From: Bradyrhizobium iriomotense
GTDB lineage: Bacteria; Pseudomonadota; Alphaproteobacteria; Rhizobiales; Xanthobacteraceae
Length of the DNA stretch: 64,000 bases
Direction of reading: 5' to 3'
Assembly (NCBI RefSeq): GCF_018130765.1
Contig: NZ_JAFCJZ010000022.1
Span: forward strand, 1-64,000
In this document: piece after piece, positions 24,701 through 35,867 of the stretch
Layout of the letters: the number at the start of each line of letters is the position of its first letter
Position numbering within the stretch: the stretch's first letter is position 1
Notes under the pieces: generated by a model
Told to the model about the DNA's origin: nothing
The model's input: the letters and a program-made list of their open reading frames with translations, nothing else
Database searches by the model: none
Translations under genes and position numbers: made by a program

Positions 24701-24817
24701 CAGCGATCTGTGACAGAAACCCCTTTGTAGCAGTCACATTTTTGGCGTACTCCACTTCAATGTGTGGCGCGTCAAAGGTTCCGTCGCAGGCCATTTCGCT
24801 TTCGTCGTCAGGGCAAG

Positions 24818-25879
24818 ATGTCATCCAGATTTAAGGTTCTTACCGGCTCCGTGGCGACCGCCGCGCTGCTCTCCTTGTGCGCGCCCGTCCTGGCTCAATC
24901 GATCTTGGCTCAGACCGACGATGACCCCGAGATGCGGATCGAGCGGCTGGAGAACCAGCTGCGCCAGCTGACCGGCCAGAACGAGGAGCTGCAATACCGC
25001 AACCGGCAGCTCGAGGAGCGCCTGCGCGCACTCGAGGGCGGCGCGCAAGGAGCGCCAGGACAGCAGCCCGGACAGCAGCCGGTCCAGCCCGGCGTCGCGA
25101 CCGTGCCGCCGGCGCAAATCTCGCCCTCTCAAGCAGCGCCCGCTTATCGCCAGCAGCAGCAGGCCGTGCAGCCGAGCTACGAGCAGCCGCAGGTCGCTGC
25201 TCCCGCGGCGCCGATCGTTCAGGAGCAGCCGGCGCCCGGCGCCCCCGGCACGCGCCGCCGCGGCGATGCCTTCGATCCGAACCAGAATCCGAACGCGCCC
25301 GGCGCGCCGCGCGCGCTCGGCGGCGGACAGCAGCCGATGCCGGCGGGAGCCGGCGCGCCCGGCGGACGCAATGCCGGCGACCCACTCGATCTCGCCAATA
25401 CCAGCCCGCGCTATCAGCAAGGCGTGCCGCCCGCGGCCCAGCCCGGCTATCCGCCCGCAGGCGGCGGTGCTGGCCTGACTACGCTGCCGCCCTCGGCGAC
25501 GCCGCGCGACGAGTTCGACCTCGGCATCGGCTACATGCAGCGCAAGGACTATGCGCTGGCCGAGCAGACCATGAAGAATTTCGCGCAGAAATATCCCAAC
25601 GACCCGCTGCTCGGCGATGCGCAATACTGGCTCGGCGAGAGCTATTTCCAGCGCCAGCAATATCGCGATTCCGCCGAAGCCTTCCTCGCCGTCACCACCA
25701 AATACGACAAATCGGCCAAGGCGCCGGATGCGCTGCTGCGGCTCGGTCAGTCGCTCGCCGCGCTGAAGGAGAAGGAAGCCGCCTGCGCCGCCTTCGGCGA
25801 GATCGGCCGCAAATATCCGCGCGCCTCCGCCGGCGTCAAAGCCGCGGTCGACCGCGAGCAGAAGCGGGTGAAGTGCTGA
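24818..25879 (+). CDS. cpoB: Tol-Pal associated periplasmic protein CpoB/YbgF
   Basis: A 353-residue exported protein. After the signal peptide (about 1-27, APVLAQ) comes a coiled coil (MRIERLENQLRQLTGQNEELQYRNRQLEERL, about 38-70), a long Pro/Gln/Ala-rich linker (about 72-230) and C-terminal TPR repeats (about 245-350). CpoB coordinates peptidoglycan synthesis with Tol-mediated constriction. The start at 24818 is chosen because the signal peptide begins there. It follows pal behind a terminator. Confidence 0.9.
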   Translation: MSSRFKVLTGSVATAALLSLCAPVLAQSILAQTDDDPEMRIERLENQLRQLTGQNEELQYRNRQLEERLRALEGGAQGAPGQQPGQQPVQPGVATVPPAQISPSQAAPAYRQQQQAVQPSYEQPQVAAPAAPIVQEQPAPGAPGTRRRGDAFDPNQNPNAPGAPRALGGGQQPMPAGAGAPGGRNAGDPLDLANTSPRYQQGVPPAAQPGYPPAGGGAGLTTLPPSATPRDEFDLGIGYMQRKDYALAEQTMKNFAQKYPNDPLLGDAQYWLGESYFQRQQYRDSAEAFLAVTTKYDKSAKAPDALLRLGQSLAALKEKEAACAAFGEIGRKYPRASAGVKAAVDREQKRVKC

Positions 25880-25943
25880 TCCGCTGACAAGGCGGACGGC
25901 GTTGCGCTAAACAGTCGGTCCATCCGCGGACGATTGCAGCGTC

Positions 25944-27029
25944 ATGTCAGACGACGACAATTCACCGATCTCGGCGCGCGCGGCGAAGCAGCTCTTCGCC
26001 GGCCTCAGGGGCGCGCCGGCCCTGGTGCTCGCGGTCTCCGGCGGGCCCGACTCCGTCGCGCTGATGTGGCTCGCGGCACGCTGGCAGCGCAGCCTCTCGC
26101 GCGGCCCGCGTCTCACCGTCGTCACCGTCGATCATGGCTTGCGGCCGGAGGCGGCGCGCGAGGCGCGCGAGGTCAAGCGGCTCGCGGCCGAGCTCGGCCT
26201 TGCGCACCGGACCCTGCGCTGGCGCGGCGCCAAGCCGAAGACGGGATTGCCCGCGGCCGCGCGCGAGGCGCGCTACCGCCTGCTGGCGCAGGCCGCGCGC
26301 GACGCCGGCGCGAGCCATGTGCTGACCGCCCACACCCGCGACGACCAGGCCGAGACGCTGTTGATGCGCATGCTTCGCGGCAGCGGGCTTGCGGGACTGT
26401 CGGCGATGGCACAGCTGACGGAACGCGACGGCATCGTGGTGGCGCGTCCGCTGCTCGACATTCCGAAGTCGCAGCTCGTGGCGACCTTGAAGCGGGCCAG
26501 AATCGGCTTCGCCGACGATCCCACCAACCGCGACACCGCCTTCACCCGGCCGCGGCTGCGGGCGCTGCTGCCGCAGCTCGCAGCCGAGGGCGGCGACGCC
26601 AGGAACCTGGCGCGGCTCGCGGGGCGGCTGGCGCGCGCCAATGCGGCGGTCGAGGTGCTGACTGACGGTGCCGAGCGCTTCCTCCGCTTGATGGATCGCG
26701 ACGATGCGCCGCATGGGCCGGGCGTGCGAAGTTTCGACGGGACCGCCTTTGCCCTCCTGCCCGAGGAGGTCCGCCTGCGGCTCCTGCAGCGGGCCATCAA
26801 CGCCCTCGGCCATGAAGGTCCGGCGGAACTCGGCAAGGTCGAAACCCTGTTGTCCGCGCTCGATCAGGCCATGGCTGCAGGCCCCCGCGCAGCCGCAAAT
26901 GGCCGTCCGGTCCTGAAGCAGACCCTTGCGGGAGCCTCGATCAGCCTTGCCGGCGGGCGTATCCACATCGCGCCTGCGCCGGCGCGGCGGTCCCAAGGAA
27001 ACCTGAAAGGGGACTTGAAGGGCGGATGA
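25944..27029 (+). CDS. tilS: tRNA(Ile)-lysidine synthetase
   Basis: A 361-residue N-type ATP pyrophosphatase that converts C34 of tRNA-Ile(CAU) to lysidine. The PP-loop SGGPDS lies at residues 32-37; VDHGLRPEA and HTRDDQAETLLMRM are family motifs. The length is near that of shorter alphaproteobacterial TilS without the full C-terminal domain. cpoB-tilS-ftsH order is common in this group. Confidence 0.93.
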   Translation: MSDDDNSPISARAAKQLFAGLRGAPALVLAVSGGPDSVALMWLAARWQRSLSRGPRLTVVTVDHGLRPEAAREAREVKRLAAELGLAHRTLRWRGAKPKTGLPAAAREARYRLLAQAARDAGASHVLTAHTRDDQAETLLMRMLRGSGLAGLSAMAQLTERDGIVVARPLLDIPKSQLVATLKRARIGFADDPTNRDTAFTRPRLRALLPQLAAEGGDARNLARLAGRLARANAAVEVLTDGAERFLRLMDRDDAPHGPGVRSFDGTAFALLPEEVRLRLLQRAINALGHEGPAELGKVETLLSALDQAMAAGPRAAANGRPVLKQTLAGASISLAGGRIHIAPAPARRSQGNLKGDLKGG

Positions 27030-27323
27030 GGGCGGATCATGACACCGGCCGCCTCCGCTGCATGCCGTCAGGACACCTTAACCAGGCAGGAAAAACCCGG
27101 CCTCTAGCGCCATTATTTCAGCGGGAATCGCTCTAAGATGGGCTAAATAGTCCCATCTCGTTCCCTTGGCAGCGACCGGGTCGGCACCTAAATTGTATTG
27201 GTCTAACGATGGGGATTCCTTGGGGATTTCCTCGAATTGCCCAAGTAACTGGATCGAAGTAACTGGGTCGAGTAACTCCTGAAGGATCAGGGCCGCGATC
27301 CGCGCGACCACGAAGGAAGATCG

Positions 27324-29249
<1,926 letters not shown>

Positions 29250-29272
29250 TCGCGAAGCGACAGATGAGATCC

Positions 29273-29302
29273 AAAAACGCGGCGGCAACGCCGCGTTTTT
29301 TT
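29273..29302 (+). terminator. Intrinsic terminator after ftsH
   Basis: A 12-bp stem (AAAAACGCGGCG/CGCCGCGTTTTT) closed by a GCAA tetraloop and followed by further Ts. Confidence 0.9.
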
Positions 29303-29340
29303 GTTGGCTCGAACGTGCGCTTGCGAGTGAGCTCTCGTGC

Positions 29341-29476
29341 CCCGGACGCAGCGCAGCGCGTCGCCTTGGCGACGTGGTGCGCTGCAGAGCCGGGGCCCAC
29401 GTCTCCGCATCCTTCCGCGCCGCCTTCTGGGTCCCGGCTCTGCGCAGCAACGCTTACGCGTTGCAGCGCGTCCGGG
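29341..29476. repeat. Imperfect long inverted repeat
   Basis: Outer arms CCCGGACGC (29341-29349) and GCGTCCGGG (29468-29476) enclose further complementary GCGCTGC/GCAGCGC and CCCGGCTCTG-type blocks. It fills the space between the ftsH terminator and the convergent hydrolase gene. Confidence 0.65.
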
Positions 29477-29491
29477 ACACCAGAGCTTCCA

Positions 29492-30358
29492 CTACTTCGC
29501 CGGAGCCTTCGGCGTATCGCGCCGCCCCAGAAAACGCAGCACATCGTCGTTGAACTGCTCCGGATCCTGCAGGAACGAGAAGTGGCTGACCTCCGGCTGG
29601 ATCAGCAAACCGGCGCCCGGAATGTTCGCCGCCATGAACTCGGTGTTCTCGCGCTTGATCGCCTCGTCGTGGTCGCCATCCACGATCCAGGTCGGCACCT
29701 TGATCGCCGCGAGGTCCGAGGCCGTCCATTTCGGCTGGCTCTCCCACATCTTGGTGATCTCGTCGACGAAGCCCTTGTACTGCGTCGGCGTCGGCGAGAG
29801 GCGCTTGTACTCTTCGCCCGCCCGCGCGATGTAGGCATTGAAGACCTCGCTCGAGGCGATGTCGGCAACGCCTGATGGATCCGAGTTCGCCGCGAAGGCG
29901 AACAGCCTGCTCACCCGCTCCGGATGCTTCATGGCGATGTCGAGACCGATGATCGCGCCGTCGCTCCAGCCGACGATCGCCGCCTTCCTGATCTTGAGAT
30001 GGTCGAGCAGTCCGACCACGTCCGAGGCCATCAGATCGTAGCCATAGGGCTCCCCGTTGCGGCTGCTGCGCCCGTGTCCGCGGCTTTCCATGACGATGAC
30101 CTGATAATGCCGTTGCAGCGCGCGGACCTGGTGGCCCCAATAGTTGGCGTTGGCGAGACCGCCATGCAGCAACAGCACGGGCTCACCCCGGCCGAACGTC
30201 GCGTACCAGACCTTGATGCCGTTGACCGGCGCCAGGCCGCTCTGCGCCGCCCTGGGCAAGGTCGGCGTCGGCGGCAAGTTCAGCCATCGCGGCGCCGCAT
30301 GCGCTGCATTGATCGAGACCGCGACGAGAAGCGCGGCGAAGAGATTGCGAAACATCAT
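29492..30358 (-). CDS. Exported alpha/beta-fold hydrolase
   Basis: A 288-residue protein. A signal peptide (about 1-21, INAAHA) is followed by the alpha/beta hydrolase core: oxyanion HGGLAN (65-70), nucleophile elbow GWSDGA (Ser132), acid in VDGDHDE and His in VSHFSF. The start at 30358 has AGGAAGG seven bases upstream; the long upstream open frame is not supported. The substrate is unknown; the acidic residue after the nucleophile Ser is typical of the family's epoxide/ester hydrolases. Confidence 0.87.
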   Translation of the reverse strand: MMFRNLFAALLVAVSINAAHAAPRWLNLPPTPTLPRAAQSGLAPVNGIKVWYATFGRGEPVLLLHGGLANANYWGHQVRALQRHYQVIVMESRGHGRSSRNGEPYGYDLMASDVVGLLDHLKIRKAAIVGWSDGAIIGLDIAMKHPERVSRLFAFAANSDPSGVADIASSEVFNAYIARAGEEYKRLSPTPTQYKGFVDEITKMWESQPKWTASDLAAIKVPTWIVDGDHDEAIKRENTEFMAANIPGAGLLIQPEVSHFSFLQDPEQFNDDVLRFLGRRDTPKAPAK

Positions 30359-30627
30359 GATGCGCCTTCCTGTTCGATCGTCGGATATTAGCGCATTGCG
30401 ACGCCGGCGCGTCAGTCTCGAGGCAGCGTCGCACCGAGACGTGAAGACGGCGGAGGTTGCTGCCCGTGAAAATGGATCATTCGCCGCGTTCCGCAAACAA
30501 ACGACTCTTTCTGCATTTGAACGGTGAGATTGCGCCTCGCCGCACGGCGGGCTTGTCCGGCGCACCATGTCGATCCACTTCCCACCACACTGGCCGCACG
30601 ATGCACCGGCCATGATGGAGATCGACC

Positions 30628-30948
30628 ATGACTGGATTCAAGACTTTCGCTGCCGTGGCTTTGTTGTCGGTCCTGACCGCAACCAGCGCTTACGCGCAAT
30701 CCGGCTTTGCGAGCAGCCATCCGGATACGTACGAGGCGGAGAACCCCAATCGCAACCTGAATGGCACGCTGACGCCGGCAGGCCGGCTGGGCCTCGAACT
30801 GCCGGACGGCGCAGCTCCTGCGCAAGGCGTGGACAACGTTGTGGCTCGCGCGGATGGCTCGCGGTCTTGCGCCGAGCGCTATCGTTCCTTCGACCCGGCA
30901 AGCGGCACCTACCTGGGCTTCGACGGCAACCGTCATCCTTGCAGGTGA
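30628..30948 (+). CDS. BA14K-family exported protein
   Basis: A 106-residue protein with a signal peptide (1-23, SAYAQ) and the C-terminal BA14K signature (CAERYRSFDPASGTYLGFDGNRHPC), including the two conserved cysteines. BA14K proteins were described as immunoreactive and lectin-like in Brucella; the biochemical role is poorly known. A GGAG lies upstream of the ATG. It is divergent from the alpha/beta hydrolase. Confidence 0.85.
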   Translation: MTGFKTFAAVALLSVLTATSAYAQSGFASSHPDTYEAENPNRNLNGTLTPAGRLGLELPDGAAPAQGVDNVVARADGSRSCAERYRSFDPASGTYLGFDGNRHPCR

Positions 30949-31005
30949 TGCAAAGCGCAAATCACCGGCTCAAGTGGGCATTCTGAGCGGAGGGCCGGCA
31001 GACCG

Positions 31006-31128
31006 CAGGGTGGGCAAAAGGCGCCCCTGTGCCGTGCCGCCGTGCCCTCGCGGTCGCGACAGATGCGGTGGGCACGCTTCCGCGCTCGCTCTTCGAGCTA
31101 CGGCGAGTCGCTTTGCTCGCCCTACGGG
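31006..31128. repeat. Degenerate intergenic repeat fragments
   Basis: CAGGGTGGGCAAAAGGCGC on the left faces GCGGTGGGCACG and GCTTTGCTCGCCCTAC blocks on the right, related to the elements at 6003 and 34647. The whole interval 30949-31475 has no intact gene apart from a short remnant at 31252. Confidence 0.5.
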
Positions 31129-31251
31129 TCCCGGTTCGATAGTGATCGGAGTCCGCCCCGATATCATGGCATGCTCTCCTTAAATGAAGGTGCGGCGTGA
31201 CCGCGCGGGACAAGAGAGGAGGGGAAACCGATGCGCTTTGCGAGGGCATAG

Positions 31252-31317
31252 ATGCAGTTCATGCGCTTCAACGGCAAGACCTGGGAGCGCTTTGGCCAGT
31301 TGCAGACGGGAAATTGA
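31252..31317 (+). pseudogene. Possible 3' remnant of an ABC transporter substrate-binding protein gene
   Basis: Twenty-one codons reading MQFMRFNGKTWERFGQLQTGN and a stop resemble the C-terminal strand of branched-chain amino acid-type periplasmic binding proteins (…FNGKTWERFG). An in-frame TAG lies immediately upstream and no further family sequence precedes it. The resemblance is by eye only. Confidence 0.3.
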
Positions 31318-31475
31318 TGATCAAGCGAGATCGGTTTCATTAACAAAAGTTAGTTTCGGCCCCGTGTGCCGGTTGGCGACGTGGCCTCAATTGGTCGTAT
31401 TGACGGTGCGGACGTCGGCCGACTAAGCCTGTTCGCAAGTAATCAAGTATCCCTTCCGTCTGTTGAAATTCCCGA

Positions 31476-32486
31476 ATGTACCGAACAGGCCGTGGAGCGA
31501 GTGGCTCCGGCAAACTCTTTGCGCCCGTTGTCCTGGCCGTCCTGGTCGCGACAGGATTGATCCGCTACGCCATCGATCATTCTGGCGCCTCGGCGAATGA
31601 TAACGCGCCCTCGGCTCCATCGATCGCTCCCTCGGCGTCGAGGACGGAGCCCTCGCAGCCGGTCGAAGGAAGTGAGAAGCAAGCCTCGCCTGCGGCACCT
31701 CTTCGGGTCACCGCGATTCGAGTCGAGCAAGGCCTCTTTAGGGACATTCGCGTGCGTGGCAATGTCATCTGCGCCGCGGATTATCCGTTCCTGGGAATCG
31801 CGGAGGCCGGCGGCGAATTTGTTGCCCTGAACGGTATCGCCCGACAATGGGCCAGCGCCAACTACCTCTCGGTCTATCGTGGCGACACGTGGATCGCGGT
31901 GAAGGATCGCGGGGTAGATCCCCTCAACGTGGGCTTTTCAGAAGCCGACAAGCTGATTCGGACCGCAAACGATTTGTGCTCCTCATCCTCGGCGGACATC
32001 CTGGGAGAAGCCGCGAGAAAAATGAAGGAGGGCGAGGCGAGGCTCGTTCAGCTCGGCTCGACATTCGGACTTGGATCGGCCAGCCGGCCGCGGCTTGCCG
32101 GGGAGTCCAGGAAAGTGCCGGACGATGACGCGATCGAGGTGGTCGCCTGGCATCTGACGCAAGGACTGGGTCGCGAAGCACAGGTCGGTCAGAAAATCCG
32201 GACGGCAGGAGGGACGGCCTGCTTTAGATTCGACGAGGATGAGTACCGATGCGTGAAGTTCGATCGTACGCACGGGCGCACCGCGATCCTGGCGGCTGCA
32301 AACATCGATGGGCCCGAAAAGCAGATCGTCGACCAGCACTGCTTTACGCTGGCTCGCAGCTTGAATGATCGGCGTTGCGATTTCAACGTGACGATGGTCG
32401 TGAAGAACCGGGGGATGGATCACCTGGAGAGCACGTTTTTTTACTCCAGCGACAAGATGAAGTTGACGCATTGGTCGAAATACTAG
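31476..32486 (+). CDS. Hypothetical membrane-anchored protein
   Basis: A 336-residue protein. A short basic N-terminus and one membrane helix (about 14-30, LFAPVVLAVLVATGLIRYAI) are followed by a Ser/Pro/Ala-rich linker (38-75) and an unknown soluble domain with six or more cysteines (VICAAD, DLCSSS, ACFRFDEDEYRCVKF, HCFTLA, RRCDF), suggesting periplasmic disulfides. Base composition looks less GC-rich than neighbours and it lies in repeat-rich DNA, so it may be acquired. No family recognised. Confidence 0.7.
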   Translation: MYRTGRGASGSGKLFAPVVLAVLVATGLIRYAIDHSGASANDNAPSAPSIAPSASRTEPSQPVEGSEKQASPAAPLRVTAIRVEQGLFRDIRVRGNVICAADYPFLGIAEAGGEFVALNGIARQWASANYLSVYRGDTWIAVKDRGVDPLNVGFSEADKLIRTANDLCSSSSADILGEAARKMKEGEARLVQLGSTFGLGSASRPRLAGESRKVPDDDAIEVVAWHLTQGLGREAQVGQKIRTAGGTACFRFDEDEYRCVKFDRTHGRTAILAAANIDGPEKQIVDQHCFTLARSLNDRRCDFNVTMVVKNRGMDHLESTFFYSSDKMKLTHWSKY

Positions 32487-32585
32487 GCGAAGGAAATCGG
32501 ACGGCGCTGCCGTGATCGGAGAGTCCGCGAGGCAACTCCGCCAGCCGAAGGGGATTCCAGCGGTCGTTCGCCTGAAGAAATGTCC

Positions 32586-34076
32586 TTATTTCGGGGCCGC
32601 CGCAGCCGCGCCGTCCGCATCGTCCCTTACATGGACCACCGCGATATTGTCCGCATAGATCCGCTTCCAGCCCTTGAGGTGATCGAGGATCTGGGGGCCC
32701 GGCGCATCGGCGGCGAGCAGCGTCGCGTCGATCTTGTACTCCTCGAGCAGGCGGGGCAGGAGCTCGGGTTTTTTGCCCTCGGTCGCCTTGAAGAAGTCCA
32801 TCACGAACTTCTCGCCATAGAGCTCGGCACGGCCGTCGACGAAGACCGGGATGTCGCGCCCGATCAGATAACCGCCGAACCTGTAGGCGTTGAAGATGCG
32901 CTGCGCCCCACGCTTTTCGAGCAGATCAGTCGCCGCAACCGGTGTCTGGTCCATCGTGAAGTTGAAGCGGTGATGCGACATGAAGATCGAGGTCGAAGTC
33001 CAGCTCGCGGCCACGATCATCAACGCGCCGGTTGCCGTTACGTACCGGGCAGGCCAGCTCTCGCCTGCCTGCGCATCGGCTTGCTGCAGGGACGATTTCT
33101 CGCCGAGCGGCTTGGCCAGCACCAGCGGGACCAGGAAGGCAAAGGCCTCGATGCTCCGGACATGGCTGAGCGCCATCCAGGTCAGCAGCAGGATGAGCAG
33201 GATGCGCGGCGGCGACAGCGTCAGGCCGCGATAGAGCCCGAGCGCGATCAGGCCGAGCAGCGCGCCTTCGAACGCGGTGAAGGTTGCGAAGTTGGCCGGC
33301 GACCATTCGGAAATGACCGTCAACAGTTCGCCGAGATTGAGGATGTTGGTCGCACCCAGCAACGTGCGCCAGCCATAGGGCGTGACGCAGCTCGCGGCGA
33401 GGGCCGCAACGCCGAACAGGAACCAGCGCAGCAGCCGCCGGACCTGCTTATTGGACTCAATGCCCCAGAGCGCCACGAACGACATTGGCCCGATCAGCGC
33501 AAGCCCCAGCACGAAGCCGCCATGCAGGCTCGCCCACAGCGACATCAGCGGCAGCCAGTACCATGATGGCGTGCCCTTGCGATCGGCTGCCGCCATCAGC
33601 ATGCCGACCCATGCGATCATCACGGGCAGCGCCAGCATGTGCGGCCGCGCCAGGATGTGATGCAGCGACAGCACGACCGCCAGCATCGCGAACAGCACCG
33701 AGCGCGGCATCTCCAGATGCGCGTCGAGCAGATAGACGAGGATCGCTGCCGACAATGCGACCGCGACCGCAGTGAGGATCACCGGGCCGGCCCAGCCCCA
33801 TTGCGTATAGGAGAGCGCGAACGCGACCTGTGACAGCCATGAGGTCGAAACCCAGGGCGCCCCGTGCCGCGTGAACGAATAGAAGTCGGTGTAGGGGAGG
33901 GCGTGGTGATCGAGGATCCATTGCCCGATCTTGATCTGCCAGAACGAGTCGGAGTCCTGAAGCAGCGTATCGCCGACACAGAGGAAGAAGAGATAGGCGC
34001 CCGCTCCGACGCAGAGCGGCACCAGCGCACGCGCGCGGTTCTGCACCGCGAAGCTGTTCACGAAGGAAAGGGACAT
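32586..34076 (-). CDS. Polytopic membrane protein, GT-C glycosyltransferase-like architecture
   Basis: A 496-residue protein with about ten membrane helices and a C-terminal soluble domain (about 385-490). An acidic DSDSFWQIKIGQWIL segment in the first periplasmic loop resembles the Asp-containing loop of GT-C transferases, and the C-terminal FNAYRFGGYLIGRDIPVFVDGRAELYG motif is characteristic of a bacterial family of unknown function. Start 34076 has ACGAGGCGG upstream. A sugar-lipid transfer role is inference only. Confidence 0.65.
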   Translation of the reverse strand: MSLSFVNSFAVQNRARALVPLCVGAGAYLFFLCVGDTLLQDSDSFWQIKIGQWILDHHALPYTDFYSFTRHGAPWVSTSWLSQVAFALSYTQWGWAGPVILTAVAVALSAAILVYLLDAHLEMPRSVLFAMLAVVLSLHHILARPHMLALPVMIAWVGMLMAAADRKGTPSWYWLPLMSLWASLHGGFVLGLALIGPMSFVALWGIESNKQVRRLLRWFLFGVAALAASCVTPYGWRTLLGATNILNLGELLTVISEWSPANFATFTAFEGALLGLIALGLYRGLTLSPPRILLILLLTWMALSHVRSIEAFAFLVPLVLAKPLGEKSSLQQADAQAGESWPARYVTATGALMIVAASWTSTSIFMSHHRFNFTMDQTPVAATDLLEKRGAQRIFNAYRFGGYLIGRDIPVFVDGRAELYGEKFVMDFFKATEGKKPELLPRLLEEYKIDATLLAADAPGPQILDHLKGWKRIYADNIAVVHVRDDADGAAAAAPK

Positions 34077-34366
34077 GCCGCCTCGTCGTCCTGCTTGTTT
34101 TTGTCGGATTGGCGAGCGGCATTGGAGCACGGCGGTCATAACTTCGGGTAAACCGCGTCGGCTGTGTGACGCCGTTACAATTTAACGGATTGTTTTCAAT
34201 TTCGATTTACCATCGGCGAATACTCGCAAACCGCTGTTTGTTTCCGCAGTCGGATTAACTGCGGCGCAATTCTTTGCCTCTAGGTTCGGTTCCATGGTCG
34301 GGCGGCGCTGGGAAGCCGAAGAGACCAGACCACTTGTAGCCTTGTGTACTTTTTTGGGAGCACTCT

Positions 34367-34531
34367 ATGAAGAACCTCGTTGCGCGTTTCGTGAAGGATG
34401 AATCCGGCGCCACCGCGATCGAATACGGCCTGATCGCCGCCGGCATCGCGCTGGCGATCATCACCGTCGTCAACAACCTCGGCAGCACGCTGAACACCAA
34501 GTTCGGCTCGATCTCGTCCAGCCTCAAGTAA
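34367..34531 (+). CDS. Flp-family type IVb pilin
   Basis: A 54-residue Flp/Fap pilin subunit: the processing site precedes an ATAIEYGLIAAGIALAII helix, with Glu and Tyr of the conserved GATAIEYGLIA motif present and a short tail. A GGGAG lies nine bases before the ATG. Type IVb pilins are assembled by a Tad system, of which no gene is visible in this window, so this is an orphan pilin gene. A strong terminator follows. Confidence 0.93.
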   Translation: MKNLVARFVKDESGATAIEYGLIAAGIALAIITVVNNLGSTLNTKFGSISSSLK

Positions 34532-34555
34532 GGCCGAACGACCTGGGAATTCTGA

Positions 34556-34587
34556 GAGCCTCGTCTTCGACGGGGCTCTTTTCTTTT
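34556..34587 (+). terminator. Intrinsic terminator after pilin gene
   Basis: GAGCCTCGTC pairs with GACGGGGCTC (one G-U) around TTC, followed by TTTTCTTTT. Confidence 0.88.
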
Positions 34588-34646
34588 GGGCGGCCGCTCA
34601 TCCTTCAGAGCGAGAGTCCGTAGCAGCCGCGTCAATCGCGGAAATC

Positions 34647-34787
34647 GTAGGGTGGGCAAAGCGCAGCGTGCCCACCAACTGCAGATGATAGGGCACGTCG
34701 CGCCCACAACATCATTGCGAGCGCAGCACTTCGATCTCGGTTGCGGAGAGATGGTGGGCACGGCGCTGTGCGCCTTTGCCTACCCTA
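34647..34787. repeat. Imperfect inverted repeat (GTAGGGTGGGCAAAGCGC family)
   Basis: GTAGGGTGGGCAAAGCGCA on the left is complementary, with mismatches, to GCGCCTTTGCCTACCCTAC on the right; internal GTGCCCACC/GGTGGGCAC arms nest inside. Related to 6003 and 31006. Confidence 0.7.
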
Positions 34788-34821
34788 CGGCAGCGTGCTT
34801 GTGACGGCGACGAGTGCCCTG

Positions 34822-35805
34822 CTATTCCGCGAGGCTGGGCTGCCAGACCGGCGGTAGCGCGGGTGCGGCGGACGCAGGCGTCGTGCGGCCGAGCCGTTCA
34901 ACGCAAGACTTCGTCACCCAGATCGACGCTGCGGCGAGGGCGATGCCGCCGGCGACGTCGATGAGGTAATGCGCGCCGATCGCCGGCGTCGCCGCGATCA
35001 TCAGCAGGTTGAGAGCCGCCGCGATGCCGCCGATGCCGCGCACCGGCCACAGCGCCCACATGTAGAGCACGGCGGAGGCGGCGTGAAAGCTCGGAAACGA
35101 GACGATGCCGGAGAGGAAGAACAGCCGCAACTCGTGCAGGCTGCCGTCGCGCAGTGCGAGGATGTCGCGCAGCTGACCGGCATAGACTGCGGTGTTGATC
35201 TCGGGGAAATGCGCGGCCGGTAATTGCAGCCCGTAATAGGTGCCGATCGCCGGCACCATTGCGGAGATCGCAATGGTGATCGCGAGCGCGAGGCTCATCG
35301 CGAGCATGAACACCTGCAACCGCACATAACGTGCCGTCAGCGTCAGCACGACGGGAACGCCGAGCAGCGGCCATTTGATCAGCCCGTAGCCGCGGGCCAG
35401 GACGTCCGCCAGCCACGGATGGTCGTTGATGAAGCGCGCGATCGGTTCGGGATCGAGGCCGAGCGCGCGGTCGATCGCCAGCAGCGCCTCGTCCTGGAGC
35501 GGCCAGTTCAGCTTGCCCGCGACATAGCTCAGCGGTCCGACGATGGCGCAGGTGAGAATGACCTGTCCGATCGTGCCAAGCGAGAACACCAGCTTCGGAT
35601 CGGCAAGCTCGCCCTTGGCGATGCGGTGGCCACAGGCGACGCCGACCAGGATGGCCGCGATGGCCACCGTGATGCTGTAGGCGACGGGCTCGAGGCTCAG
35701 ACCAGTTGCGGGGAGGCCAATCGCCAGCAGGCTGCCCATGGCAACGATGGGAAGCCAGTTCAGGTTGAAGAGCCGCCAGGCGGTTCGGGCGTCCGAATCG
35801 AGCAT
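34822..35805 (-). CDS. PAP2-superfamily membrane phosphatase/transferase
   Basis: A 327-residue protein with six or more membrane helices. PSFHAA (His241) and AHYLIDVAGG (His279, Asp283) are the second and third PAP2 motifs; the Lys/Arg motif 1 is weak, as in the inositolphosphotransferase-like PAP2_3 branch. Likely acts on a lipid phosphate on the periplasmic face. The start at 35805 is used because the 25 codons upstream are encoded by an interspersed repeat (35821-35867). Confidence 0.82.
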   Translation of the reverse strand: MLDSDARTAWRLFNLNWLPIVAMGSLLAIGLPATGLSLEPVAYSITVAIAAILVGVACGHRIAKGELADPKLVFSLGTIGQVILTCAIVGPLSYVAGKLNWPLQDEALLAIDRALGLDPEPIARFINDHPWLADVLARGYGLIKWPLLGVPVVLTLTARYVRLQVFMLAMSLALAITIAISAMVPAIGTYYGLQLPAAHFPEINTAVYAGQLRDILALRDGSLHELRLFFLSGIVSFPSFHAASAVLYMWALWPVRGIGGIAAALNLLMIAATPAIGAHYLIDVAGGIALAAASIWVTKSCVERLGRTTPASAAPALPPVWQPSLAE

Positions 35806-35820
35806 GCTGCACCGAGCGAA

Positions 35821-35867
35821 AGCATGATCCGGAAAAGTGCGAAGCGGTTTTCCGAAAAGATCATGCG
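35821..35867. repeat. REP-like palindromic element, copy A
   Basis: AGCATGATCCGGAAAAGTG at one end and TTTTCCGAAAAGATCATGC at the other form an imperfect hairpin. The same ~46-bp unit occurs in opposite orientation at 57989-58034. Confidence 0.85.
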
